This document shows positions 37,102-45,914 of a DNA stretch of 64,000 nucleotides, one piece after another; position 1 is the first letter of the stretch; each line of letters opens with the position of its first letter. The notes under the pieces were generated by a model. It was not told the DNA's origin and searched no databases. It saw only the letters and a program-made list of their open reading frames with translations. Source of the stretch: Desulfobulbaceae bacterium (GTDB lineage Bacteria > Desulfobacterota > Desulfobulbia > Desulfobulbales > SURF-16); the NCBI GenBank assembly GCA_020444175.1, contig JAHLLM010000009.1, positions 62,001 to 126,000 on the forward strand, written 5' to 3'. A program made the translations under genes and the position numbers.

Positions 37102-38748
37102 TCAGGCAACTTGATTGTCAGGAGAAACCATCAACGCTGCCCCAAGGGCATTGCCAACTTCATAATGATCGGCAAAAACGACTTCTGTCTGGAGTCTTTT
37201 GGCAACTCCAGGAAGGAGATACCGTGCTGCTGCGCCAATACCGACGATGGGAAATTTGGCGATAAACCTTAAATCCAACAAGGAACTGCGCCGATATCCA
37301 GGGAAAAAACCGGTCATGGTTTTACCGGTCTCGATTTTCAGTATATGGTCGAGTATGGCATCTTCAATCTTTTTTTCGACCTCCAGCATGACCAGCCGGC
37401 TTAGCTCCTCCGTGGAAACTCCACATTCCTCCGCAAGCTTTTCCGCTCCTTCAAGTGCAGCTCCCCGGCTGCCCAAGTCTAGTTTGTTCAGCACATGCAA
37501 GGCATCTGTGGGGGTAAATCCCGTTTCAACAATCAACTGAAGATGACCGAGCTCCCGAAGGTGGCTCAGCAACGTTATTTCAGCCATATCAAAATGATTT
37601 TTCAGAACCTCAGGTGTTGCCGGTCCATGTTCAAGGAGAAAGGAGAGCACCTGGTCATGCTTTGCCTCATCAGGGGAAAGATCGGGCTCAGCCATCACAC
37701 ATTTCGAATTGAGCCCGCGGCCCAGCCATTGACCCGGGGGCGGCGTATTCGGGGACATACAGAGGGGAAGCACACGGCCAGGCCCCACCACCAGTTCTCC
37801 GTTTTTTCCGACAACAGCGTGACTGTCTCCTCCAGCCCCGACAGTTGACATTTGGACGGCATCAACATGGGTGTGCCACTCTCCGATAAGGCTGCCTGCT
37901 TCATCAAGGAGAGGACGCCCCTCTCTGATGACGGTAATATCCGTGGTTGTTCCACCCACATCAACAATAAGCGCATCCGGTTTCGGTGAAAAGCTCAGTC
38001 CATACCAGGCAGTGGCTGCCGGTCCACTCGCCACGGTGGAGGCGGCTTTTTTATGCGTCTTGCTAATGTCCATTGGAGTGGCATCGCCCCTGATAATCAA
38101 AACGTTGCCGGCCAAGCCAAGAGAAACCAGCGAATCCTGCATGCCTAAGAGAAAATCATTCATCACAGGCATAAGTCGGGCATTAAGCACCGCTGTAGCA
38201 GCCCTTTCTTTTACACCTGTCCTGTCGCTTACCTCATAGGAGCAGAAAACGGGCTTGGGATCGATAAGGCTGACAGCCTTTTGAATTATTTTTTCATGGG
38301 CAGGATTGACAACACTCATGGATGCGCAGGCAACATAGGCATCGACATTGCCCTTGAAACTCTCAATAGCATCCACCAGCATTTCCATGTCCAGGGGATC
38401 AATTTCTTCACCAAGGTGGTTATGTCCCCCTTTAAGATAGCTAACGGATACGACCGGCAACTTGAAAGGTTTTGCAGGCCCTGCCACCAACAGTCCGACA
38501 TCAGCCCCTTTCCCTTCCACCACGGTATTTGTGGCCAGAGTCGTTGACACGGCCACGGCTTCAACTTCATCCGGCTTAATCTTTGAATCCTCAAAGACCT
38601 TCTTGAGACAGGTTGATATGCCTATACTCAAATTGTGGTGAGTAGTGGGAGATTTGGCGACGGCAATAACAACCCCTCCGTTCCTGCGGAGCACAACCGC
38701 ATCCGTATAGGTGCCTCCGGTATCAATGCCGATGATATATTGTTTCAT
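37102..38748 (-). CDS. Hydantoinase/oxoprolinase (HyuA)-family protein
   Basis: 548 residues. The N terminus MKQYIIGIDTGGTYTDAVVL and VSTTLATNTVVEGKGADVGLLV are the phosphate-binding region of the hydantoinase A N-terminal domain. The core contains LIVDVGGTTTDITVI and STVGAGGDSHAVVGKNGELVVGP. Relatives are ATP-dependent hydrantoin or 5-oxoproline hydrolases, or subunits of acetone/acetophenone carboxylases. Here no HyuB-type partner is adjacent and the C-terminal ~200 residues are unlike the standard enzyme, so the substrate is undetermined. It stands alone on the minus strand, divergent from the HDOD gene. Confidence 0.8.
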   Translation of the reverse strand: MKQYIIGIDTGGTYTDAVVLRRNGGVVIAVAKSPTTHHNLSIGISTCLKKVFEDSKIKPDEVEAVAVSTTLATNTVVEGKGADVGLLVAGPAKPFKLPVVSVSYLKGGHNHLGEEIDPLDMEMLVDAIESFKGNVDAYVACASMSVVNPAHEKIIQKAVSLIDPKPVFCSYEVSDRTGVKERAATAVLNARLMPVMNDFLLGMQDSLVSLGLAGNVLIIRGDATPMDISKTHKKAASTVASGPAATAWYGLSFSPKPDALIVDVGGTTTDITVIREGRPLLDEAGSLIGEWHTHVDAVQMSTVGAGGDSHAVVGKNGELVVGPGRVLPLCMSPNTPPPGQWLGRGLNSKCVMAEPDLSPDEAKHDQVLSFLLEHGPATPEVLKNHFDMAEITLLSHLRELGHLQLIVETGFTPTDALHVLNKLDLGSRGAALEGAEKLAEECGVSTEELSRLVMLEVEKKIEDAILDHILKIETGKTMTGFFPGYRRSSLLDLRFIAKFPIVGIGAAARYLLPGVAKRLQTEVVFADHYEVGNALGAALMVSPDNQVA

Positions 38749-38870
38749 TGTGAATTATCCATTTTCAATTATAAAATTGCCCCTTCGCGATTCCTTGACC
38801 CTGATTGCCGAACATACTATTATGAGTAGGTAATTTTTTTTGCAATGCAGATTAAAAGAAAGAGGAAGCA

Positions 38871-39758
38871 ATGGCAAATTCTTTAACTACAAAAGAAGAA
38901 CTTTTTCGCCAACTGCGTGATTTCATAGACAGAATGCCAAGCCTGTCCACGACTGTAACCAAGGTCATGGAGGTATGCAATCAGCCAAACACCTCCCCCA
39001 ATGACCTGAACCGGGTTATATCCCTTGATCCGGTCCTCACGGGCCATGTTTTAAAACTGATCAATTCTGCCTATTACTCATTACCGAATCAGGTCACCAC
39101 TCTGACCCGCGCAATTATCATGCTCGGGCTGAACACGGTGAAGAATCTGGCTCTGAGCACGGCTGTTCTCGGCACCCTGGGCAAGGAAAAATCCGAGTGT
39201 TTCTCCATGGACACCTTCTGGACACATTCAATATGCACCGGGGTAACAGCCAAGGCTATTGCCGGGGAAAAAAATATACCAGTTACGAACCGGGAAGAAT
39301 ATTTCGTTGCCGGGCTGCTGCATGACTTAGGAAAAATTCCCCTTTCCAACTGCTTCCCAGACGAATACCGCCAGGCCCTGCAACTTGCTGATCTGCAGCG
39401 TTGCAGCCTTTTTCAGGCGGAAAAGATGATATTTGGTTTTGATCACCGGCTTACCGGCAAGATGATTGCTGAAAAATGGCAGCTCAACAAATCCATGGTT
39501 GCCTGCCTGTCACACCATCACAACCCGGAAACGGTTCCGGCAGATGTAAAAGATCTTGTCGCCACGGTGGCCCTGGCCAATCTCTACGGAAACCTTTTTG
39601 AAATCGGATCGGCAGGGGACAGACACCAGGACCCCTCCGACGTTGACACCATACTTGCCACAGGCGGTATTCCCTGGACGACCCTTTCCTCTTTACATGA
39701 TACGGTTGAGGCGGAAATCGAAAAAGCGCAGGTTTTCCTGCAGATAACCAAGGAGTAA
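38871..39758 (+). CDS. HDOD-domain signalling protein
   Basis: 295 residues, soluble. The HDOD core begins RDFIDRMPSLSTTVTKVMEVC and includes NRVISLDPVLTGHVLKLINSAYYSLP, LTRAIIMLGLNTVKNLALS and the HD-like FVAGLLHDLGKIPLSN. HDOD proteins are non-catalytic or poorly understood relatives of HD phosphohydrolases that often act in two-component or c-di-GMP signalling. AGAGGAAG precedes the ATG. It ends five bases before the next gene, a metallo-beta-lactamase-fold hydrolase, so the pair and the FlaG-like gene after them form one operon. Confidence 0.9.
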   Translation: MANSLTTKEELFRQLRDFIDRMPSLSTTVTKVMEVCNQPNTSPNDLNRVISLDPVLTGHVLKLINSAYYSLPNQVTTLTRAIIMLGLNTVKNLALSTAVLGTLGKEKSECFSMDTFWTHSICTGVTAKAIAGEKNIPVTNREEYFVAGLLHDLGKIPLSNCFPDEYRQALQLADLQRCSLFQAEKMIFGFDHRLTGKMIAEKWQLNKSMVACLSHHHNPETVPADVKDLVATVALANLYGNLFEIGSAGDRHQDPSDVDTILATGGIPWTTLSSLHDTVEAEIEKAQVFLQITKE

Positions 39759-39762
39759 TGGT

Positions 39763-40683
39763 TTGAAAATAAAATTCTGGGGCGTACGCGGCTCCATCCC
39801 CTGTCCCGGGCCCCGGACCATGAAATATGGCGGCAATACTCCCTGCATTGAAATACGCTTCCCGGAAATCGACAAATTAATCATCATTGACGCCGGATCC
39901 GGAATTCGTGAGCTCGGAAATTTCATGATGGGCAATGACCTTCCCAAAGGACCTATTCAAACAGAACTCTTCCTTTCCCATACCCATTGGGATCACATTA
40001 TGGGGTTTCCATTTTTTACGCCGATTTATATTCCCGGCACAAAATTAAAGGTCTACGGGCCGGTCTCTTTTGAGCAGGACAGCCTGGAAAAAATCGTTGG
40101 AGGCCAGCTTACCTATCGCTACTTTCCAGTCCGGCAAACTGACTTGGGCGCAGAAATTAAATACTTCGACCTCAAAGAGGGTCCGGTTGAACGTGAGGAT
40201 GACGGCATCAAAATAACAACAAAATATTTGAATCACCCTATCCTTTCCCTGGGTTACCGGATTGAATACAAGGGAAAGGTTTTCTGCACAGCCTATGACA
40301 CGGAACCCTACTGCAACCCCTTTATTACCGACCCGGACGATCCTTCCTATGACGAGGTAATGGCCCAGGAGGGTGAACTGGTGGCCACAGAGCAGAACAA
40401 CCTGCTTAATGAATTTATCAAAGGAGCTGACCTCTTGGTTTATGACTGTCAATATACCAAAGAGGAATATGAAACTGGAAAAGCAGGCTGGGGCCATTCC
40501 TTTTTTGAATATGTCTGTCCCCTGGCTGCCATGAACAATATCAAGTCCCTTGCCCTGTTCCACCACGAACCCGTCCGCACGGATGATCAAATGGATGAAC
40601 TGGCAAAATCATTCTGCCAGCCAGGAGAAAATGGTGGGCCGGAAGTCTTCTTTGCCCGCGAAGGCATGGAGATAGAATTGTGA
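39763..40683 (+). CDS. Metallo-beta-lactamase-fold hydrolase (class II phosphodiesterase-like)
   Basis: 306 residues starting on TTG five bases after the HDOD stop, with AAGGAG upstream. The opening KIKFWGVRGSIPCPGPRTMKYGGNT is typical of MBL-fold proteins near cAMP phosphodiesterase/RNase Z. The metal-binding motif reads LSHTHWDHIMGFPFF. A further metal Asp/His set is visible in FCTAYDTEP and LALFHHEPVRTDDQ. It probably hydrolyses a phosphodiester bond. Pairing with an HDOD protein suggests signalling, but the substrate is unknown. Confidence 0.85.
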   Translation: MKIKFWGVRGSIPCPGPRTMKYGGNTPCIEIRFPEIDKLIIIDAGSGIRELGNFMMGNDLPKGPIQTELFLSHTHWDHIMGFPFFTPIYIPGTKLKVYGPVSFEQDSLEKIVGGQLTYRYFPVRQTDLGAEIKYFDLKEGPVEREDDGIKITTKYLNHPILSLGYRIEYKGKVFCTAYDTEPYCNPFITDPDDPSYDEVMAQEGELVATEQNNLLNEFIKGADLLVYDCQYTKEEYETGKAGWGHSFFEYVCPLAAMNNIKSLALFHHEPVRTDDQMDELAKSFCQPGENGGPEVFFAREGMEIEL

Positions 40684-40695
40684 GTTCTGAAGCCT

Positions 40696-41121
40696 ATGGT
40701 CATTACCGATGAATTCAAATTTCCACGCCCCCCGATAAGGGATACAGGTGAATCTCCGCTCAGATTACGTGAGATTTCCGGAATTGATCCCCTCCTCCCT
40801 ATAAACCATCACCCCAACAGGTGGCGCAAAGAAAAAAACCGCCCCTACCTTGAAGAAGTCGAAGAAAATCTTACCGACCAGGCAGAAAAAGATCTCCAGC
40901 TCCTCATAGACCGGGTAAACAGAAATCTGGAAGAATCTCATGTCGCCATCCACCTTGGACTTGTCAAACTTGAAAAGAGATATGCACTGGACATTTATGA
41001 CTGTACCGGAGGTCAGGTATGTCTTCTTGTCAAAGATGACGCCGTCCACATCAGTGATTTACCGAAGTTATTGAAAAATCTACAAGAGCAGGCAGGTATC
41101 CTGATCGACCTCAAAGCATAA
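40696..41121 (+). CDS. FlaG-like protein
   Basis: 141 residues. A non-conserved N-terminal half is followed by LQLLIDRVNRNLEESHVAIHLGLVK and YALDIYDCTGGQVCLLVKDDAVHISDLPKLL, then QEQAGILIDLKA. This follows the FlaG pattern (helix, strand pair with a turn, helix, final G-x-L-x-D-x-A). FlaG influences flagellar filament length in other bacteria. It is 12 bp after the hydrolase gene, so probably co-transcribed. No flagellar structural genes are nearby and the similarity is limited, so this is a moderate call. Confidence 0.55.
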   Translation: MVITDEFKFPRPPIRDTGESPLRLREISGIDPLLPINHHPNRWRKEKNRPYLEEVEENLTDQAEKDLQLLIDRVNRNLEESHVAIHLGLVKLEKRYALDIYDCTGGQVCLLVKDDAVHISDLPKLLKNLQEQAGILIDLKA

Positions 41122-41183
41122 CCGCGCAGACATTTTTTTCGTTGAAAATTGAATTTAAATGTGCTAACCATCGACCTTCAGAT

Positions 41184-41199
41184 ATGAATGGTCATTCAT
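41184..41199. promoter_or_regulatory. 16-bp palindrome ATGAATG-GT-CATTCAT upstream of the dsr region
   Basis: A perfect 7-bp inverted repeat with a two-base centre, the size and base pattern of operators bound by TetR-family repressors. It lies about 145 bp before the RsbRD-type gene that heads the dsrMKJOP region. No tetR gene is in the window. Confidence 0.5.
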
Positions 41200-41242
41200 C
41201 TTTTAGGTATTATTACTGAAAACTTGATGAACTTGCAAAAAA

Positions 41243-41331
41243 CATGAAGCAGATTATGCACCCGCTTTGTATCAATAAAGATACAAACATGGAAGCGTCT
41301 GGTGAGCGTTTTTTTGCAAAAAAATCAAGAA
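41243..41331 (+). repeat. Degenerate copy (R5) of the dispersed intergenic repeat
   Basis: GAAGCAGATTATGCACCCGC, GTATC-AATAAA-GATAC and TGAGCGTTTTTTTGCAAAA resemble parts of the repeat seen at 58781 and 63768, but the middle is diverged. It lies directly before the RsbRD-type gene. Confidence 0.4.
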
Positions 41332-41341
41332 ATGAGGTCTA

Positions 41342-41875
41342 ATGGGAAACGAATTCGAAAATCTGCTGAATGAAAAAAAGAAAGAAATCCTGAGTGCCTG
41401 GGAAGACACTATCCTGGGCAAATTTGAGAAGGACGCATTCATTATTTTCAAACAGCAGAAAGATCAGTTTGCAAATCCCATTGGTCACAAGGTCAGAACG
41501 GGACTGGAGGAGCTTTTTAATGTGCTCAGCGAGTCAAGTAACCGGGAGGTAAGAACACCGAACCTGGAAGAGCTTATTAAGCTCAGGGCCGTTCAGGATA
41601 TTTCAGCATCCAATGCCGTTTCTTTTGTATTTCAGCTCAAAGATATTGTACGAAAGGAACTCCAGATAAAAGATATGACCAATTATTATAAGGATTGGCT
41701 GGCTTTTGAAGCCAGGATTGACGCGGCGGCTTTAGCTGTTTTTGACATGTACATGGCGAGCAGGGAGCAACTCCACAAGGTGCGCTACACCGAGTTGCAA
41801 GCGGGCAGGGATATTATCACCAAGGGAGGTTGCCCTTCCGCACTCATGCGCCAGGAGCAGAACAAAAAAGCATAG
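41342..41875 (+). CDS. RsbRD N-terminal-domain protein preceding dsrMKJOP
   Basis: 177 residues, all-helical by pattern (FENLLNEKKKEILSAWEDTIL..., LEELIKLRAVQDISASNAVSFVFQLKDIVRKEL). This matches the globin-like RsbRD_N sensor domain (PF14361), without the STAS output domain of stressosome RsbR proteins. A protein of this type commonly precedes dsrMKJOP in sulfate reducers, though its function is unknown to me. The C terminus is short and polar with one Cys (GGCPSALM). GAGGT precedes the ATG. A hairpin separates it from dsrM. Confidence 0.75.
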   Translation: MGNEFENLLNEKKKEILSAWEDTILGKFEKDAFIIFKQQKDQFANPIGHKVRTGLEELFNVLSESSNREVRTPNLEELIKLRAVQDISASNAVSFVFQLKDIVRKELQIKDMTNYYKDWLAFEARIDAAALAVFDMYMASREQLHKVRYTELQAGRDIITKGGCPSALMRQEQNKKA

Positions 41876-41960
41876 CAACGCATGCATAATCCGGCAGCTC
41901 AATCGGCAGCCAACGGTGCTCTTGGTCCGGGACCACGGGCATTACAATTTATGCGGCCCT

Positions 41961-41990
41961 GGACTTGACGTTTAACAGAAGGTCAAGTCC
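41961..41990 (+). terminator. Hairpin between the RsbRD-type gene and dsrM
   Basis: GGACTTGAC and GTCAAGTCC form a perfect 9-bp stem with a 12-base loop, 40 bp before dsrM, followed by GGGAACTTTTAC rather than a clean T-run. It may attenuate or process the transcript rather than terminate it fully. Confidence 0.5.
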
Positions 41991-42031
41991 GGGAACTTTT
42001 ACACACTTTTGATGAGGCGAGGTAACGGTAA

Positions 42032-43027
42032 ATGAGAGTCCTGTATCCCTTCGTTGCAGTCTTAGCACTGATTCTTGTTGCCTTCTTGGGAGGGAAGGTA
42101 ACAGGTTTGCAGTACATGTTAGGGGTTGTGCTGCCCTACCTGGCGTTCGGTGTGTTTATCGTGGGATTTTGCAACCGCGTTATGCAGTGGTCAAAATCCC
42201 CGGTTCCATTCCGAATTCCAACCACATGCGGCCAGGGAAAATCACTGCCCTGGATCAAGCAGGACAGGCTTGACTGTCCAAACAACAAACTAGAAGTTGT
42301 TGGCCGAATGATTCTGGAAATTTTTGCATTCCGGTCACTCTTCAGAAACACAAGGGCTGAAGTCCATGACGGCCCGAAACTTGTCTATGGCTCCAGTAAG
42401 TCTCTCTGGCTCTTTGCCATTCTGTTCCATTATGCTTTTCTTGTCATTGTCCTCAGGCATCTGCGCCTCTTCACCGAACCGATACCATTTTTTGTCCCTT
42501 TACTTGAAATGGGTGACGGTATGATGCAGATGGGTGTGCCGAGGCTATATGCTACAGATATCGTTTTTCTGGCAGCAATAGCCTTTCTCTTTCTGCGCCG
42601 CGTGTCGCTGCGTCACATTCGCTATATATCCCTGCCAGCAGACTACTTCCCACTCATTTTGATTTTTGCTATAGGCGTGACCGGTCTGCTTATGCGCTAT
42701 TACTACAGGGTCGATATCACTGCGATAAAACAGCTCACTGCCGGACTGGCCTCTTTTTCTCCTATCCTGCCAGCCGGGATTCATCCCATTTTCTTCATTC
42801 ATGTAACACTGGTGTGTGTACTGATGGCCTACTTTCCGTTCAGCAAGTTGATGCATCTGGGCGGTGTATTCCTCAGTCCTACACGTAATATGTCAAATAA
42901 CAGTCGTTCAGTACGGCACATCAATCCGTGGAATGATCCGGCAATCAAGCCCCATTCGTATGCGGCCTATGAAGATGAATTCAGAGAATTCATGAAAGAT
43001 GCCGAAATCCCAGTTGAAAAGGAATAA
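42032..43027 (+). CDS. dsrM: DsrM, membrane cytochrome b subunit of the DsrMKJOP complex
   Basis: 331 residues with about five to six membrane helices in the NarI-like plan. Histidines suited to binding b hemes lie in helix regions such as FAILFHYAFLVIVLRHLRLF and IHPIFFIHVTLVCV. DsrM exchanges electrons with menaquinone and passes them to DsrK on the cytoplasmic side. An N-terminal extension of two membrane segments before the core and a polar tail are normal. GAGGT lies upstream of the ATG. dsrK follows 5 bp downstream. Confidence 0.95.
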   Translation: MRVLYPFVAVLALILVAFLGGKVTGLQYMLGVVLPYLAFGVFIVGFCNRVMQWSKSPVPFRIPTTCGQGKSLPWIKQDRLDCPNNKLEVVGRMILEIFAFRSLFRNTRAEVHDGPKLVYGSSKSLWLFAILFHYAFLVIVLRHLRLFTEPIPFFVPLLEMGDGMMQMGVPRLYATDIVFLAAIAFLFLRRVSLRHIRYISLPADYFPLILIFAIGVTGLLMRYYYRVDITAIKQLTAGLASFSPILPAGIHPIFFIHVTLVCVLMAYFPFSKLMHLGGVFLSPTRNMSNNSRSVRHINPWNDPAIKPHSYAAYEDEFREFMKDAEIPVEKE

Positions 43028-43032
43028 ATAAA

Positions 43033-44658
43033 ATGGCGATTCCAAAAGCAGAAGAATTAGGTGTAAATGTCGCAAGGGAGCCATCCCTGATGACCGGAGC
43101 CATCCCCAAGAAGGAATGGATGGACAATCCGGTTGAATTCAAGGAGGGCAACTTTTGTTACCCGGCCAAGCAGTCAATAGTCGAATACCATAAGTTCCCA
43201 AACCCAAGGGAATGGAGCCCGACGGATGATGACTGGAAGCTGCCTGACGGCTGGGAAGATATAATTTTAAATGGCTTGAAAGAGCGGCTGGATAAATTCC
43301 GCTCCCTCAAAGTCTTCATGGATATCTGTGTACGTTGTGGTGCCTGTGCTGATAAATGCCACTTCTTTCTGGGCACAGGTGATCCGAAGAATATGCCTGT
43401 ACTGAGGGCTGAACTCCTTCGCTCAGTTTATCGTAATGATTTCACCACAGCCGGTAAACTTCTCGGCAAACTGGCAGGCGGACGGCCCATGACCGTCGCT
43501 GTTTTAAAAGAATGGTTCATGTACTCTTACCAGTGTACGGAATGCCGCCGCTGTTCAGTTTTTTGTCCATACGGTATTGATACGGCTGAAGTGACGATAA
43601 TTTTGCGGGAACTGCTGCATCTTGTCGGTGTAGGCACGAACTGGATTCTGGAACCTGCAGCTAATTCAAACAGAACCGGTAACCACATGGGTCTGCAGCC
43701 CCATACCCTGAAGGACAATGCCGGTTATCTCATGGATGATATCGAGGACATTACCGGCATTCGTATTAACCCGAGCTGGAACCGCAAGGGCGCCGAGGTT
43801 CTCTTCATCACCCCCTCGGCCGATGTTTTTGCCGAGCCGGGCATCTACACTTTTATGGGCTATATGCTCCTGTTCGAGCATATAGGCTTGGACTACACGT
43901 TGAGCACATATGCCTCTGAGGGTGGAAACTTCGGTCTTTTCACCAATAATGAGCTGATGAAAAAACTGAACGCCAAGATGTACGCTGAGGCTAAGAGGCT
44001 TGGAGTGAAATGGATTCTTGGCGGTGAATGCGGACATATGTGGCGCGTTCTCCACCAGTACATGGACACCATGAACGGTCCGGCAGACTTCCTTGAAGTT
44101 CCCAAGTCACCTATTACCAACACCGTCTTTGAAAATGCAGCGTCGACCAAGATGGTTCATATAAGTGAGTTCACCGCTGACCTGATCAAAAACAATAAAT
44201 TAAAACTTGATCCAATGCGTAATGCTCATCGCACACCGACCTGGCATGATTCCTGTAATCCTGCACGCGCCATGGGGCTTCTTGATGAACCACGCTATAT
44301 TCTCGATCATGTTGTCCCTAAATGGTATGAAATGCCAGAAAACACCATTCGTGAAAAAACTTTCTGCTGCGGTAGTGGTACTGGCCTCAATACCGGTGAG
44401 ATCATGGAACTGAGAATGCGTTCCGGTCTTCCCAGGGCAAATGCAGTTAAACATGTGGAAGAAAAATTCGGTGTCAATACATTGTCTTGTGTATGCGCCA
44501 TCGACAGGGCCACACTGACGGCACTGGTTGACTACTGGACACCGAATGTAAGTGTGACTGGGTTATCTGAACTGGTAGGTAACGCATTAATCATGGACGG
44601 CGAAAAAGAGAGAGAAACGGATCTCCGTTTTGCACCTCTTGAAGGAATGGAGGGGTAA
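43033..44658 (+). CDS. dsrK: DsrK, HdrD-like iron-sulfur subunit of the DsrMKJOP complex
   Basis: 541 residues. Two [4Fe-4S] motifs are CVRCGACADKCHF and CTECRRCSVFCPYG. The C-terminal half has the CCG-type cysteines (HDSCNPAR, FCCGSGTG) that bind the special cluster of heterodisulfide reductase-like enzymes. DsrK is thought to reduce the DsrC trisulfide/disulfide in the cytoplasm with electrons from DsrM. It is full length and tightly spaced to dsrM and dsrJ. Confidence 0.97.
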   Translation: MAIPKAEELGVNVAREPSLMTGAIPKKEWMDNPVEFKEGNFCYPAKQSIVEYHKFPNPREWSPTDDDWKLPDGWEDIILNGLKERLDKFRSLKVFMDICVRCGACADKCHFFLGTGDPKNMPVLRAELLRSVYRNDFTTAGKLLGKLAGGRPMTVAVLKEWFMYSYQCTECRRCSVFCPYGIDTAEVTIILRELLHLVGVGTNWILEPAANSNRTGNHMGLQPHTLKDNAGYLMDDIEDITGIRINPSWNRKGAEVLFITPSADVFAEPGIYTFMGYMLLFEHIGLDYTLSTYASEGGNFGLFTNNELMKKLNAKMYAEAKRLGVKWILGGECGHMWRVLHQYMDTMNGPADFLEVPKSPITNTVFENAASTKMVHISEFTADLIKNNKLKLDPMRNAHRTPTWHDSCNPARAMGLLDEPRYILDHVVPKWYEMPENTIREKTFCCGSGTGLNTGEIMELRMRSGLPRANAVKHVEEKFGVNTLSCVCAIDRATLTALVDYWTPNVSVTGLSELVGNALIMDGEKERETDLRFAPLEGMEG

Positions 44659-44659
44659 T

Positions 44660-45055
44660 ATGTACGATAAAGGGAAAATAGTACCCGGCCTGATAATTTT
44701 CGTTGGTCTCATGCTTTTTGCGATTTTTAACAACGCCGGGCAAAAACCGCAGCCGCCAAAACTGGAAAAACCAGAAGGCTATAAAGAGTGTGTTCTTCCT
44801 GTTGAGGAGATGAAACAATCACACATGGTTCTTCTCAATGAGTGGCGGGATGAAGTCATTCGTGAAGGTAAAAGAGAACAGGTAAAAGTTGGCGGCAAAA
44901 TGTTTGACAAGAGCCTGCAAAGAGGCTGTATGCATTGCCATACTAGCAAGAAGAAATTTTGTGATGTCTGTCACGAGTTTGCTTCTGTATATCCATACTG
45001 TTGGGATTGCCACATTGCGCCCCAGAGAGATATGGCAGATCAGGAGGCGAAATAA
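44660..45055 (+). CDS. dsrJ: DsrJ, periplasmic triheme cytochrome c
   Basis: 131 residues from the ATG at 44660 (AGGGG 6 bp upstream). A single N-terminal membrane anchor (~8-24) precedes a periplasmic domain with three CxxCH heme sites: CMHCH, CDVCH and CWDCH. This is the expected three-heme DsrJ, which mediates electron flow on the periplasmic side. The start is one base after the dsrK stop and the stop shares its last A with the dsrO start codon. Confidence 0.96.
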   Translation: MYDKGKIVPGLIIFVGLMLFAIFNNAGQKPQPPKLEKPEGYKECVLPVEEMKQSHMVLLNEWRDEVIREGKREQVKVGGKMFDKSLQRGCMHCHTSKKKFCDVCHEFASVYPYCWDCHIAPQRDMADQEAK

Positions 45056-45903
45056 TGGATAATTCAAGAAGAAAATTTCTAAAAATTGCTGGTATATCAG
45101 CTGTTGCAACAGTAGGGGCTCCTGCTGCCCTTAACTTGCTCACGGGTAATGCCCATGCCTCTTCCGGACATGGCGCTCCCCAGGCAGCAGCTCCTGCGGC
45201 ACACGGTGCTCCTGCCGCACATGGCGAAGCACCCACCGGGAAACGTTACGGCATGGTCATAGATGCCAGAAAATTCCACGCAAATCCCGGTCTTGCCGAA
45301 AAATGTATCGAGGCATGCCACACCAACTACAACGTGCCAGATTTCGGCAACAAGAAAGATGAAATCAAATGGCTCTGGAAAATGCCTTTTGCCAATGCCT
45401 TTCCAGAGCATAGCCATTACAAGAAGGACCACACGGTTCACAGCATGGACTTTCTTGTTACCTGTAATCACTGTGACAAACCTCCCTGTGTGCGGGCATG
45501 TCCGACCAAGGCTACCTTTAAAAACAAAGACGGCATTGTTATGATGGACTTTCATCGCTGCATTGGCTGTCGTTTCTGTATGGCTGCCTGCCCGTATGGA
45601 GCCAGGAGTTTCAACTGGCGTGATCCAAGAGGCTCTGAAAACGGTGTTCCTTTCATTAAGAAGCTGAACCATGATTTCCCGACCAGAATGCGCGGTGTTG
45701 TTGAAAAATGCAGCTTCTGTGCTTTACGGCTTGCTGAAGGCAAATTGCCACTCTGCGTCGAGGCAACGGGTGACACAGGGGCAATGTTTTTCGGTGACTT
45801 GAACGATCCGCACTCAGATGTTTCCAAGGTGTTGCAAAGCAAGTTCACCATTCAACGTAAACCAGCTTTGGGCACCACGCCCTCAGTGTTTTATATAATA
45901 TAA
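45055..45903 (+). CDS. dsrO: DsrO, periplasmic ferredoxin-like subunit with Tat signal
   Basis: 282 residues. The start is the ATG at 45055, which overlaps the dsrJ stop; a longer frame would run through dsrJ. The N terminus NSRRKFLKIAGISA is a twin-arginine export signal, followed by an Ala/His-rich linker. Iron-sulfur motifs are CNHCDKPPCVRACP, CIGCRFCMAACPYGARS and CSFCALRL...LCVEA, as in NrfC/HybA-like proteins. It links the DsrJ hemes to the membrane subunit DsrP. Confidence 0.96.
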   Translation: MDNSRRKFLKIAGISAVATVGAPAALNLLTGNAHASSGHGAPQAAAPAAHGAPAAHGEAPTGKRYGMVIDARKFHANPGLAEKCIEACHTNYNVPDFGNKKDEIKWLWKMPFANAFPEHSHYKKDHTVHSMDFLVTCNHCDKPPCVRACPTKATFKNKDGIVMMDFHRCIGCRFCMAACPYGARSFNWRDPRGSENGVPFIKKLNHDFPTRMRGVVEKCSFCALRLAEGKLPLCVEATGDTGAMFFGDLNDPHSDVSKVLQSKFTIQRKPALGTTPSVFYII

Positions 45904-45914
45904 GGTGATACATT

